Origin: JACJWR01 sp963842975 | Lineage (GTDB): Bacteria; Actinomycetota; Actinomycetes; S36-B12; UBA10799 | Direction of reading: 5' to 3' | DNA: 64,000 nt | NCBI GenBank assembly: GCA_963842975.1 | Contig: CAWJIH010000004.1 | Location: 186,001-250,000, forward strand | In this document: one piece after another, positions 1 through 9,399 of the stretch | How positions within the stretch are numbered: the stretch's first letter is position 1 | Layout of the letters: every line of letters begins with the position of its first letter | Position numbers and translations under genes: made by a program | Notes under the pieces: model-generated | What the model was told of the DNA's origin: nothing | Database searches by the model: none | The model's input: the letters and a program-made list of their open reading frames with translations, nothing else

Positions 1-205
1 CAACGGCGCCTACGATGCGACACGGGCCCGGGCCGACATCGCGGACGGCAACGCTTCGGCAATCGCCTTTGGTCGGGCGTTCCTTGCCAATCCGGACTTG
101 CCTGCGAGGCTCTTCGCCGGAGCCCCCTTGAACCCCCCGGATCCGCGGACTTTCTACGGCGGCGGAGCAACCGGGTACACCGACTACTCGACGTTGAATG
201 CGTGA
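1..205 (+). CDS. Old Yellow Enzyme family NADH:flavin oxidoreductase, C-terminal fragment
   Basis: Only the last 67 residues are inside the window; the frame is open from base 2 and stops at the TGA at 203-205. The fragment has the family's C-terminal signature: an AFGRxFLANPDLP motif followed by GAPLN and a FYGGGxxGYTDY tail. In this family the GR/FLANPDLP segment helps bind the FMN phosphate. These enzymes reduce activated alkenes with NAD(P)H in the cytoplasm. Substrate and start cannot be told from this piece. The family call is secure from the motif. Confidence 0.88.
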   Translation, partial: NGAYDATRARADIADGNASAIAFGRAFLANPDLPARLFAGAPLNPPDPRTFYGGGATGYTDYSTLNA

Positions 206-368
206 TCTGGTCGCTGCCGTCGTTGGCCGCCCCAACAGGCCGGTGAGTTGCTACGATCCGTGGCCTAGGACCTAGCAAACACGGCGGTGGCGATGGCGCA
301 GGACCAACACGAAACCACGGAAGTCGCAGCGACTCGCCCGCGATCCGCTCCGTCCGGCGGACGGCCGG

Positions 369-2123
369 TTGGCCCATCGCGCCGAATTCCAGCGGGTGTT
401 GATGAATCTTGCCGTCGGTTTCGTCAATGCACCGTTGGATGTCCTGGACCAAGAAATAGACCATGCCCTCGCCGAGGTCGGGCAGTTCTCAGATTCAGAT
501 CGGGCCTACGTCTTCGACTACAACTTCGAAGTCCGCACCACCAGCAATACCCATGAGTGGTGTGGTCCCGGCGTGGAGCCGATGATCGACGAGCTGCAGG
601 ACGTCCCGTTGGAGGGCCTCGAGGACTGGCTCAACGCCCACGGAAGCCACCGCATGATGCATGTGCCTTCGGTGCCCGATCTTCCGATCGGGAGCGCACT
701 GCGGGAGATCCTCGAACCGCAGGGAATCCTCACCCTCATCACCGTGCCGCTGTGGCACGAGGGCCGGGCGCTGGGATTCGTGGGATTTGATGCGGTGCGC
801 CACCGCAAGGACTGGACCGAGGACGAGCTCACCCTGCTCGAGGTACTTGCCGAGCTTTTTACGAATGCCTGGGTGCGCCGCGATCGTGAGAACGAGTTGA
901 TCCGAGCCAGGCAGGAGGCCGAGCAGGCCAGCATTGCAAAGAGTCGATTCCTCGCCACCATGAGCCACGAACTCCGCACACCGATGAACGGCGTATTGGG
1001 GATGACCGAACTCCTGCTGTCCAGCGACCTGGATGCCCGCCAGCAAAAGTTTGCCGAGGCAGTGCATCGGTCGGGGGATCAACTCATGCATTTGCTCAAC
1101 GACGTCTTGGACGTCGCCAAGGTGGAATCCGGGCGGATGGAACTCGAATCTGCCGCGTTTGATCCAGCTCGCCTCACCAGCGACATTGTCGAACTCTCGG
1201 CGCCCGGCGCCCAGTCGAAGCAGTTGGAGTTGGTGGTGACGTTAGCCGACGACGTTCCGCCGGCGGTGTTTGGAGACCAGGGCCGAATCCGGCAGATTAT
1301 CTCGAATCTCGTGGGCAACGCGATCAAGTTCACCGAGTCCGGGCGGGTACAGGTCAACCTTTCGGTCACTGAGCACCGAGGCGACACCGTGTCGCTGCGG
1401 TGGCAGGTGGCAGATACTGGCCCGGGTATTGACCCCGAAGTCCTTCCGGCGGTGTTTGAACCCTTCACCCAGGCCGACACCGCGATCGCACGGAAGTACG
1501 GCGGCACCGGGCTCGGGCTCACGATTGTGCGCGAGTTGGTGGACCTCATGGGTGGGACCCTGGCGGCGAGTAGCACCAGAGGTGAAGGCTCGGAGTTCGC
1601 CGTGACGCTGCCGCTGCAGGTGGCGGAGGCCAGCGCAGCCGAAGCCGCTGACGAGCCGCCGCCGGCTGTCGTGACGGAGCCACGCGCACCCGCCGCACCG
1701 AAGCCGGGCGCTGGTGATAGCGAAGCGGCAAAGGGTGCCGCCGAGTCCCTGGCTGGGATGCGGGTGCTGGTGGCCGAGGACAACACGGTCAACCGAATGT
1801 TGGCGGCAGCCCACCTGAAAGCCCTTGGATGCGACGTGCTGATGGCCGTGGATGGCAAAGAGGCCCTCGAGGTTCTCGCCTCGTCCGGCGTTGATGTGGT
1901 GCTGATGGATTGCCGGATGCCGGTGATGGACGGTTTTGAGGCGACGTCGGCGATTCGGGCCGGTGAGGGCGGTCAGGTGGCAGTCCCGATCATTGCGCTG
2001 ACGGCAAACGCGATGGCTGACGATCGCGACGCTTGTCTGGCGGTGGGGATGGACGGATTCCTCGCCAAGCCCTACACCCGCGACGCGCTCCGTTCCGTTC
2101 TCCAGGAGGCACTGCAGCGCTGA
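369..2123 (+). CDS. Hybrid sensor histidine kinase: GAF, HisKA, HATPase and receiver
   Basis: A 584-residue soluble hybrid kinase. Residues about 10-170 look like a GAF sensor; there is no membrane segment. HisKA follows with the phospho-acceptor His200 in SHELRTPMNG, then an HATPase_c domain with N-box NLVGNAIKFTE and G boxes DTGPGI and GGTGLGL. An Ala/Pro-rich linker leads to a receiver with Asp514 in LMDCRMPVMDG and Lys567 in AKPY. No HPt domain is present, so phosphotransfer must use a separate protein. The first start codon in this frame is TTG 369; GTG 396 and ATG 402 are alternatives. A different frame starting at 287 or 293 would join smoothly if one G near 368-371 were removed, so the true N-terminus may be longer. 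It converges on the Wadjet operon with 36 bp between stops. Confidence 0.93.
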   Translation: MAHRAEFQRVLMNLAVGFVNAPLDVLDQEIDHALAEVGQFSDSDRAYVFDYNFEVRTTSNTHEWCGPGVEPMIDELQDVPLEGLEDWLNAHGSHRMMHVPSVPDLPIGSALREILEPQGILTLITVPLWHEGRALGFVGFDAVRHRKDWTEDELTLLEVLAELFTNAWVRRDRENELIRARQEAEQASIAKSRFLATMSHELRTPMNGVLGMTELLLSSDLDARQQKFAEAVHRSGDQLMHLLNDVLDVAKVESGRMELESAAFDPARLTSDIVELSAPGAQSKQLELVVTLADDVPPAVFGDQGRIRQIISNLVGNAIKFTESGRVQVNLSVTEHRGDTVSLRWQVADTGPGIDPEVLPAVFEPFTQADTAIARKYGGTGLGLTIVRELVDLMGGTLAASSTRGEGSEFAVTLPLQVAEASAAEAADEPPPAVVTEPRAPAAPKPGAGDSEAAKGAAESLAGMRVLVAEDNTVNRMLAAAHLKALGCDVLMAVDGKEALEVLASSGVDVVLMDCRMPVMDGFEATSAIRAGEGGQVAVPIIALTANAMADDRDACLAVGMDGFLAKPYTRDALRSVLQEALQR

Positions 2124-2159
2124 CCTTGGGTGCATTCGACGTGCTCCACCCTGCGGCGC

Positions 2160-2678
2160 TCAGGTGCTTGTGAACCCCGCGTCTGCCTTCGCCGCATCAA
2201 CCACGGCCACCAGATAGTCGCGTCGAATCGCCTCTGCCGGTGGCAGCCCGTGGGTCCGACTGTTCGCTTGATTGAACCAACGACGAATCTGGCGGTCCGA
2301 CAGTTTCGGCGACAGGGTCGCCACCGCCTCGTGGATCGTGCGCAGGCGTCGGTCGGTGCCGAGGCCGAGGGGCTTCTCCTTGCCCGCGGCCCACCGCAGA
2401 ACCACTCTGGGATCCGCCTCGGAGCCGTGGCCAGCATTGAGCATGTGCGCCAGCATCGGCGCACCTAGCCGTGGCATCAGTTCCCGCAGCAGGGCGTCGA
2501 AAGCCACAGGAGCGGGGTCCGGTCTGGCGGCTGACGTGGTGGTCGAACGCTCGGTGGCCTGCTGTGCTGCATTGGCCTGCCGTTGCCGGTCGACCAGTGA
2601 CAAAACGAACACCAGCACCAACGTGTCGAAGATGACGAAGGCGACGATCCCTGCGATCAAGTATGGGGAAGGCGACAT
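2160..2678 (-). CDS. Membrane-tethered Xre/MbcA/ParS-like protein, fifth gene of the Wadjet operon
   Basis: A 172-residue protein. Residues 7-29 form one hydrophobic N-terminal helix; a polar Ala/Thr linker runs to about 58. The rest is a helical soluble domain. It contains an HTH-like stretch VLRWAAGKEKP and then IRRWFNQANSRTHGLPPAEA, which resembles the toxin-binding end of MbcA/ParS/Xre antitoxins (a W with a following N and a G-x-PxxxI). This similarity is pattern recognition only. Its ATG shares the A of the jetD stop codon (TGATG), so it is translated from the same message as jetABCD. No RES or other toxin lies beside it. It may be an accessory or regulator of Wadjet, or an unrelated passenger at the operon end. 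Confidence 0.7.
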   Translation of the reverse strand: MSPSPYLIAGIVAFVIFDTLVLVFVLSLVDRQRQANAAQQATERSTTTSAARPDPAPVAFDALLRELMPRLGAPMLAHMLNAGHGSEADPRVVLRWAAGKEKPLGLGTDRRLRTIHEAVATLSPKLSDRQIRRWFNQANSRTHGLPPAEAIRRDYLVAVVDAAKADAGFTST

Positions 2679-3947
2679 CAGCGCCCACCCCGCTCAGAAG
2701 CGACGACATCCGCTGCCGCGGCCAGCATGCTGGCCAAAACGGATTCCTCGTGTACTGCCCGGCCCTGATCCCGCATTGCCCGCTCCAACCCCGAGTCCCA
2801 GAGCGGCGTCACCGGTCGACCCGCCAGCGCTGGTCCGGAGTCGCGGACCCCTTGCAGGTAGTCCTCGGATGTCATCAGCCATGGGCGTGCCCCGGTGCGC
2901 CGGATCACCCGGTTGGCGATTGCGATCCCGGCCCAGTCGAAGTCCCCGTGATAGCGCAGGTCGGCGCCGTCGGCGGCCAGTTGCCGCAACACCTGGCCAA
3001 CCACCAGGTTTGGCTCACCTGCGGTGCACACCACCGACCACCCGTCCGGCGCCGCCTCGGCGAACGCCTCCAGCACCCGTGGGTTCTCACACACCAACAC
3101 CGGTGTGTCTGCCGGGGGCACCACGGCACCCATCCGGCGCAAGTCCCACTCGGTCACGTGCACCGGATCCCCGCCGGCGCCGGCAGCATTGAATCGATCG
3201 ACCGTCGGACTGCTCCCCTCAGCCTGCAGTCGCCACACCAAGGCGGTGCGCGACAGCAGATCAGGTTGCACGCCAAATGTCGCCCACAACGAGTCGCGAT
3301 CTGCGGTGGTTTCCGGCAGTGGTTGGCCGGTGGCGCAGGCCAGACCCCGCAGCACGATCCCATGGAGCGCCCGATCGGGGTCGAGCGCATGGGCGTCACC
3401 GACCATGGTGGCCCCGAGTTCCACGCGGGATCGAGTAGGCGGGGCCTGGTCGTCGGGTGCGATGAGGGCAGCGAGCACTGTCACGGCATCACGGAGGATA
3501 GGTTCGGCGTCGGCCCGCCCGGTCAGTACGCCGGTCAGCCGCAGCCCGTCGATCCACTCCGAGGTCCAGTCGGCCGCGTCAAGGTGGGTCGTTGAGAGCT
3601 GCGCCGCGAGTTGCAGCGGGTGTTCCCGAGCTCGCCCGCCGGGCGGCCCGCAGCGCCGGTCGATCCTGCGGCGGCCGACCGAACAGGACCGTCAGAACCG
3701 GCTCCAGACCCCCGACGCCGGAGCGTGGCGCCAGATGCTCATCGAGCACCGCAAGGTCGATGTGCACCCGATCCCTGGTGACGCTGCGTCCCAGCAGCGA
3801 CCCCAGCGCGTGTCGCTGCGCCCGATCGGCGACTGTCACCTGGACTCGGCCACGGGGCTCCAGGCCGGCCCGTTCGAATCGCTCAAGCACCTTCGCCCAC
3901 ACCGGGCGCAGCGCTGGATCGGCGATCCAGTCGGGCAGCCTGCTCAT
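2678..3947 (-). CDS. jetD: Wadjet type II nuclease subunit JetD (DUF3323/DUF2399), with a +1 frameshift
   Basis: Two overlapping frames make one TIGR02679/DUF2399-type protein of about 422 residues. The N-terminal part (3947 down to about 3635) starts at an ATG overlapping the jetC stop. The C-terminal part has the Toprim-like nuclease core: Glu in VLVCENPRVLEA and the acidic motif YHGDFDWAGI. The frame changes at about 3632-3640, where removing one G from a GGCGGGCGA context joins RAARR to RAREHPLQLAAQL and keeps homology-like sequence on both sides. As written, translation ends early after 122 residues and the nuclease part is not made. In Wadjet, JetD cleaves DNA that the JetABC motor has recognised as a small circle. 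Whether the shift is real or an assembly error is open. Confidence 0.87.
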
Positions 3948-6900
3948 CCGACCGATTCGAGTTCGCGGCCGTCCCAGCGATATTCGTACTGGGCGATGCC
4001 ACGCTGGGCTGGATCGCGCAGCGCCTCGTAGATGGCAAGTGCCGGAACGGTGTCGTGGTCACCCCAGAGCCGTTCGCTGGTGATGATGAAGTCGAGGTCG
4101 AGTTGCACGAGCAGCCCGAACAGCAGCGGGTGGGTACGCACGTCGATCTTCGGGAAGGCATCGTCGAGCAGCACCAACCGCGGGGCATGTGGCGCCGCGC
4201 CGGCCAGGGAGGTGAAGTGTGCTGCGGCGGCCGCGAAGAGCGGCAGGTAGCAGAGCACCTTTTGCTCGCCCTGGGACAGTGCCGAGCGGCGGTGCAGCCG
4301 TTCCCAGTGGCCGTCGGCCTCGGGCCGGGTGTAGCGAATCGTGAACGCCGACCAGATGCGATAGTCCAGGGCTGCCCCCAAGTGTTCGGTGTACGACAGG
4401 TCGGGCCGCTCGGCGCGTGAGGCCTCAATCAGTTGGTGCAGCACGTCGCGTAGCCGTGCCCGTTCGCTGGGAATCAGCGCGTCCACCGGGCCGGACAGCA
4501 ACCGCACCGCCTCGCGGGCTTCACTCGGAACGTCGTCGCGCAGTTTCCAATCCAGCTTCACCCTGATTCCCTGTGAGGTGGTGATGCCGGCGAGTTGTTC
4601 GTTCATCGCGGCCACGAGTTCGTCTGCATCCCGGCGGCAGCGCCGCACCGCGTCGCCGAGTTCGCCGAGCACGTGCTGCTCAAACTGTTTCTTTTCCCGC
4701 TCGGTCAGCAGGTCGCGATCTCGCGCGACGGCCGCGGAGACTCGCATCGCCAACTCCACCACGGGTGCCTCGCCGGCGTCATCGCGCCCGATCACCCCCC
4801 ACAACTCGTCGTAGTACGACACCGTGGGTTGATGGTCGGCCGCCGGGCCGCTCGTGGCCTCCGTGTGGGCCTTGTGGATTCGGTTCTTGGCGGCCACGAC
4901 GTCGGCGTCGCTGAGGCCTGCGAGGGTATCGACCAGTTGGGACGCCGGTGGGGTCAGCGCCTGATCCGACGGCTGGCTGACCAGCCGCCTCAGTTCGTCG
5001 GCATCGTCCTGACCCGCGCCGGCTGCGGCCAGCAGCCCAGGTACGTCCGCGGTGGCGGCAAGTGAGGCGATCAGGGCTGTGCGCTGCTGCAGATGGCCAG
5101 CTAGTTGCGTTTCGGAGTTGCGCGCCTCGGCTCGCGCCTCGCCAAGGTGCTCCCGCAGCGTGTTGGCTTCGGATTCGGCCGCGCTGGCTTGTTTCTGGTG
5201 CTCGTGCAGGCTGCGTTTGATTGCCGAGATTTCCTGCTCGAGTTGCTGGATCGTCGCCCCAACGGAGGCACGCAAAGTGTCGAATTCGGCCCTGGATTCT
5301 TTCGCCTGTTGCTCGACTGCTGCGGTGGCGGCCTGTTCCACCTCAAGGTTCTCGGTTGCCTCCGACCAGGAGGCCAACGCATCCGCCCAAGTACGCAGGC
5401 CGAGGCGGATCGGCGGATCGTTTCGTGCGGCGTCGTCGAGGGCGCCTGCGAGTGCACGCAGGTCCTGTTCGGCAGCCGCCAGAGCTTGCGCCTCAGCAGG
5501 CAAAGCGTGTTCGGCGGCGAGGTGCTGCAGTTTCGTCAGCGCCTCCGCTGCGGCGGTCCGTGCGGCGCGGGCGGCGTTCTGCGCGATCCGGTTGGCCTCG
5601 GCATCGCGAGCCTCCACCGAACGGCGTTCGGTGGCCTTCATCCAGGCGTCGAGCAGGTTCCGACCGGACGGCACCGCCCGCAGCCACCCCTCGACGGCGG
5701 TGATCTGGTTGGCGAGGGAGTCGGCCAACATGGCGGCCTCGTCGAGGTGGCGTTGCTGTTCGGCGAGGGCGTCGTCGATGTCGGCGAGGCGCCGTAGCCG
5801 CTCCTGGGCACGTGCGACCGCACCGATGAACTGGGCGGACGGCTTGGCGGCTCGACCGTAGGCGGGGCCGAGGCGCCAGGTGCCGTCGGGTCGCACCCAG
5901 GTGGTCTGATTCGACGCGCTGGCAACGGTGCTGGTTGTCGCGGCATCGTTCCCGGGCCTGGCCCCGGCTCCATCCTCGCCCCCGTCATGACCGACGCCGA
6001 TGGCATCGAGCACCGCGTGCACGTCGTCCCGGCTGACGTCGCAGTCGTCGGGTAGATCCACCACCAGCAGCTGAGCCAAGGTGCCGGGCATCGTGGCCCG
6101 TGGCGTGGTGGATTCGGCCTCGGTCTGGGGTCGCACGGCTGCGTGCAGCACGACATCGCGCTGCTCGCGATCCAGCAACTGGCCACCTGGTCGGATCCAC
6201 GCGTCGAGCAGACCAGCGGCCTGCAGCGCGGCCTCCACACCTGCTTTGGCCGAATCGTCGAGCCCTTCGGCGAAGTCGACTACTTGCCACAGCGCAAGAC
6301 CGTCGGGCCTTGCGGTGCGCGGCAATGCCGGTGCTGGCGGTGCCGGGTCGTGTTCGGCAGCTACCTCGGCACGTTGGGAGCGCAGGTGCTCAATTCGCGA
6401 GGTCGCCTCGTGCTGTTGGGCATTTGCCCGCGCACGGCCTTCCCGGAGCGATTCCAGCGCCAGCCGGCTGGCGTCCGCCGCCACCTCGGGCAGCGTCGCC
6501 ACGGCGTCGGCGTCCCACTCGTCACCTGGCCCGATCTCGATCCGCCAAGGCGAGGGCGCTGCTTCCTCGGGGGCGTCTGCCTGTGGGCAGGCCGCGGTCC
6601 AGGTGCGCACCGCGTCGTCGAACATGGAGAGTTCCGATTCGGCCGTCTGCTCTGCCTCGCCGGCCAGCGCGCGGGAGACCTCCCAGCGCAGTTCAGCATC
6701 GGCGGCCACCTGCTCGGCCTGGCGTTGGTTGCGGGCAGCGTCGTTCGAGTGCTCCATCGACTCCCGGACCACGGCGACCGCGGCCAGCCGCACACCCATG
6801 CCCGAGCGGGCCTGTTGCAGTGCGGTGAGCACCCGATCGAGGGCATCGTGGAAGTTGACCACCACGCTGGCTGCGCTGGCGGCCGGTTCGTCTCCACCCT

Positions 6901-8185
6901 GCGCCTGGGTGCCGCGCGGGTGCACCGACCCCAGCGCTACCGGGTCCTCAAGCATCCGCGGCACCAGAATGCCGGGGGCCTCCGGTGCCAACTGCCGGAT
7001 CTGCCCGTGCAGGCTGCGCACGTGTTCGGTGTGCTCGGCGAGGTTGCGACGCAGCTGCTGGGTGTGATCGTCGACGGCAGTTTCGAGGCGGCTCACCTGT
7101 GCCTGCGCGCGGGCCTGGCGTGCGACTGCCTCGCCGGCGAGCCTTTCGTCCCGCTCTGCGTTGTCCGCCAGCTGGCTCAGGCGGCGTTGATCGCGTAGTT
7201 CGGGGCGTGATTCGAGGGTGCGCAGGCGGGCTTCGTCCTCGCCTCTTGCCGCCAACTCCGCCTCTTGCCGGGTGACTGCGGCAACCTGCTGATCGCTGAG
7301 TTGGTTGACCGTCGTGCGCGCCCTTTTGGTTGCTGTTCGTAGCTGACGTTCGGTGCGCAGCGCCGCTAGCACCGCTCGCGCCCGCTCGGCGACCGTGGCC
7401 TGGGCATAGGCGGCGTAGACCTGTGCGAGGTCATCCAGCACTGCCGCGGCGGCCGCGCGTCGTTCGATCTGCTCACCGAAGGACACGAGTTCGTCGAACG
7501 TGTCGCCCGCGGTGCGCAGGGCCTGCTCGTCGAGTTGCGGCAAGGCCTGGGACAGTTGACCGGTGAGCCTTTCCGGTTCGATGTCTTCGCCGATCTGCGG
7601 TTGACGCAGCCAGTAGAGCAACCGCAGCACGTCGTCGTACTGGGCTGGATCGAGCCCGAACAGTGCCCGGCCGACATGCTCCTTGTAGGCGGTGGCCCGC
7701 TCGAAGACGTGCCCCTCGGGGCCCAACTCCTCGGCGAGTTGCGCCCGCGACATCGGGGTGCCGTCCGGATCAAGGGTCAGGTCGATGCCGATGCGTCGGT
7801 TGGTGGTGAAGTGCCAGGCGGTGGCGCTGCGCTGAGATGCGCTGGCCCGGATCCCGACCCCGCAGGTGAACGCCTCTTCTTCCCCATCGGGTTGGGTGCG
7901 GAGGAACTCGACCCAGACGTAGCCGATGCGCCCGGGGCCGTCGTAGCCGTCGGTCATCAGCCACAGCAGGCTGGTGTGGTGCTTCGCCGATGCGGTGAGT
8001 CGGGACTTGTCGCCGTCGAGGGCAAATGGCAGCAGCATCTCGAGAGTTTTGGATTTGCCCGCCCCGTTGGCGCCGCGTAGGAGTAGCCGGCCTTCAGCAA
8101 AGCTGAACTCTTGGCTGTCGTATTGCCATACGTTCAGGATGCCGGCGCGGTTGAGCCGGAAACGATCCGGCGCCCGTGTGGTCAT
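3944..8185 (-). CDS. jetC: Wadjet type II SMC-like ATPase JetC (TIGR02680 family)
   Basis: A 1413-residue intact SMC-like ATPase. Walker A is GANGAGKSK at 38-46. The ABC signature LSQGE is at 1303-1307 and Walker B LVLLDD at 1337-1342, the usual split-head layout. Between them are long Ala/Glu/Arg-rich coiled coils broken by a hinge-like region. Length and motifs match the TIGR02680 family, the motor of type II Wadjet, which with JetA and JetB forms a MukBEF-like loop-extruding complex. The ATG overlaps the jetB stop (ATGA) and its own stop overlaps the jetD ATG (ATGA), so the subunits are translationally coupled. It is the only core jet gene besides jetB with an unbroken frame. Confidence 0.95.
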   Translation of the reverse strand: MTTRAPDRFRLNRAGILNVWQYDSQEFSFAEGRLLLRGANGAGKSKTLEMLLPFALDGDKSRLTASAKHHTSLLWLMTDGYDGPGRIGYVWVEFLRTQPDGEEEAFTCGVGIRASASQRSATAWHFTTNRRIGIDLTLDPDGTPMSRAQLAEELGPEGHVFERATAYKEHVGRALFGLDPAQYDDVLRLLYWLRQPQIGEDIEPERLTGQLSQALPQLDEQALRTAGDTFDELVSFGEQIERRAAAAAVLDDLAQVYAAYAQATVAERARAVLAALRTERQLRTATKRARTTVNQLSDQQVAAVTRQEAELAARGEDEARLRTLESRPELRDQRRLSQLADNAERDERLAGEAVARQARAQAQVSRLETAVDDHTQQLRRNLAEHTEHVRSLHGQIRQLAPEAPGILVPRMLEDPVALGSVHPRGTQAQGGDEPAASAASVVVNFHDALDRVLTALQQARSGMGVRLAAVAVVRESMEHSNDAARNQRQAEQVAADAELRWEVSRALAGEAEQTAESELSMFDDAVRTWTAACPQADAPEEAAPSPWRIEIGPGDEWDADAVATLPEVAADASRLALESLREGRARANAQQHEATSRIEHLRSQRAEVAAEHDPAPPAPALPRTARPDGLALWQVVDFAEGLDDSAKAGVEAALQAAGLLDAWIRPGGQLLDREQRDVVLHAAVRPQTEAESTTPRATMPGTLAQLLVVDLPDDCDVSRDDVHAVLDAIGVGHDGGEDGAGARPGNDAATTSTVASASNQTTWVRPDGTWRLGPAYGRAAKPSAQFIGAVARAQERLRRLADIDDALAEQQRHLDEAAMLADSLANQITAVEGWLRAVPSGRNLLDAWMKATERRSVEARDAEANRIAQNAARAARTAAAEALTKLQHLAAEHALPAEAQALAAAEQDLRALAGALDDAARNDPPIRLGLRTWADALASWSEATENLEVEQAATAAVEQQAKESRAEFDTLRASVGATIQQLEQEISAIKRSLHEHQKQASAAESEANTLREHLGEARAEARNSETQLAGHLQQRTALIASLAATADVPGLLAAAGAGQDDADELRRLVSQPSDQALTPPASQLVDTLAGLSDADVVAAKNRIHKAHTEATSGPAADHQPTVSYYDELWGVIGRDDAGEAPVVELAMRVSAAVARDRDLLTEREKKQFEQHVLGELGDAVRRCRRDADELVAAMNEQLAGITTSQGIRVKLDWKLRDDVPSEAREAVRLLSGPVDALIPSERARLRDVLHQLIEASRAERPDLSYTEHLGAALDYRIWSAFTIRYTRPEADGHWERLHRRSALSQGEQKVLCYLPLFAAAAAHFTSLAGAAPHAPRLVLLDDAFPKIDVRTHPLLFGLLVQLDLDFIITSERLWGDHDTVPALAIYEALRDPAQRGIAQYEYRWDGRELESVG

Positions 8186-9399
8186 GGTCCCACCTCGAAT
8201 AGGGACCGTTCACCCGACGGGGCCCGGGCAGCGATCAACTCCGGTTTTGGTGCATAGCGTGCGGCAGCGGCATGCACGAGCAGCCCCCCAACATCGGTGC
8301 GGATCAGCCCAGCTTCAACGAGCACGTCGATGGCTTCGTCAAAGACCGCGTCGGGGTTTTCCCGGTGGGCCTTACGCAGCCCCCGTTTCCAGTTGGCAAA
8401 CACCCGGTCGCCGCCTCGGCGGGCGCTGGAGTGCGCCACGTGCACCCAGGCTTGGCCCGCAACCGCGCTGGCATCGGACTCGGTGCGAATCGCCTCCACG
8501 AGCTCGTCCAGCAGCAGCAGCGCGAAATTCTTGGCCGATCCGGTTCCCGGGAACGGCCGATCCGTGAGGTCGCCGGTCGGGTCAACCGCCAAGGCACCCT
8601 CCGCCCGCAGCTCGAGTTCGAGGCCGAAGTGACGCCGGAACCATTCCCGCTCACGTTCCCGGTTGCGGGTCCACCACCCTCGCTGTTCTTCGGTGAGGTC
8701 GGCGGTCGACATCACCGGCTGCTCAACCAGGATTCGTCGGATCGCGATCCGGGCACCGCCCACCGCAGACGGCACCGAGGGAATCTCGAGGGCGTCCTCG
8801 GGCCCGCTGAACGAACTCAACGGCGCGGCGACAAGCACCGCCAATCGGTCCCGGTGAATGTCCAGCAGGGTGTGGGTGCGCTGATCAGCCCAGTGCTCCA
8901 AGTCGCCGTCGCGCTCGCTGATCACACCCAAATCCACCAGCGCCACCAGAGCCGAATGCAGCGCACGGCGTTCGTGCACGCTGTCCAGATCGACGTCGAT
9001 CCCCGCGTCCACCGCGGCCGAACGCACATCGGCCACCAATTCGTCCACCATCACCTGCAACCGGGAGCGGGTGAGCGCGGCCAGCGTCAGCGCCAGCAGG
9101 GCATAGCGACGTGGGGTGAAGGGAAAGTCGTTGCGCCGTCGCAGCCCGCGTGCGGCATCGTGGCCAAGGCTGGTCTTGAACAGTCTGGCCAAGGATGGTT
9201 CGACCACGAGTCGGTAGCCGAGGCCCTCGGCGAAGAGTTTTGTGAGGGCCGCGGAGTGTCGCCGTACCAGCGCCAACTGGTCGGGATGAGAGTCGATGTG
9301 CAGCAGCGGGGTGCGCAGCAGTGCCCGGGCGGCATTGCGAAGGTCTGCCTCGGCCAGCAGATCGGTGGGCGCCGGGGGCCGTTCGGGTGGCGGTGTCAC
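8182..9399 (-). CDS. jetB: Wadjet type II subunit JetB (DUF2398)
   Basis: A DUF2398/TIGR02678-type protein of 405 residues, the expected length. I place the start at GTG 9399, which overlaps the corrected jetA stop as GTGA, the same coupling seen between the other jet genes. The body begins LLAEADLRNAARALLRTPLL, followed by the family-like segments ACxLRxNDFPFTPRRYALL-type and SAKNFALLLLDELVE. JetB is the kleisin-associated (MukE-like) accessory of the condensin complex. In the sequence as given, the frame upstream stays open into jetA, giving an apparent 916-residue JetA-JetB fusion; I regard this as the product of a one-base shift in jetA, not a real fusion. Confidence 0.88.
   Translation of the reverse strand: MTPPPERPPAPTDLLAEADLRNAARALLRTPLLHIDSHPDQLALVRRHSAALTKLFAEGLGYRLVVEPSLARLFKTSLGHDAARGLRRRNDFPFTPRRYALLALTLAALTRSRLQVMVDELVADVRSAAVDAGIDVDLDSVHERRALHSALVALVDLGVISERDGDLEHWADQRTHTLLDIHRDRLAVLVAAPLSSFSGPEDALEIPSVPSAVGGARIAIRRILVEQPVMSTADLTEEQRGWWTRNREREREWFRRHFGLELELRAEGALAVDPTGDLTDRPFPGTGSAKNFALLLLDELVEAIRTESDASAVAGQAWVHVAHSSARRGGDRVFANWKRGLRKAHRENPDAVFDEAIDVLVEAGLIRTDVGGLLVHAAAARYAPKPELIAARAPSGERSLFEVGP

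Noticed and set aside
6081..7198. Long plus-strand ORFs within jetC
   Set aside because: Shadows of the coiled-coil region; Ser/Arg-rich composition, no family.
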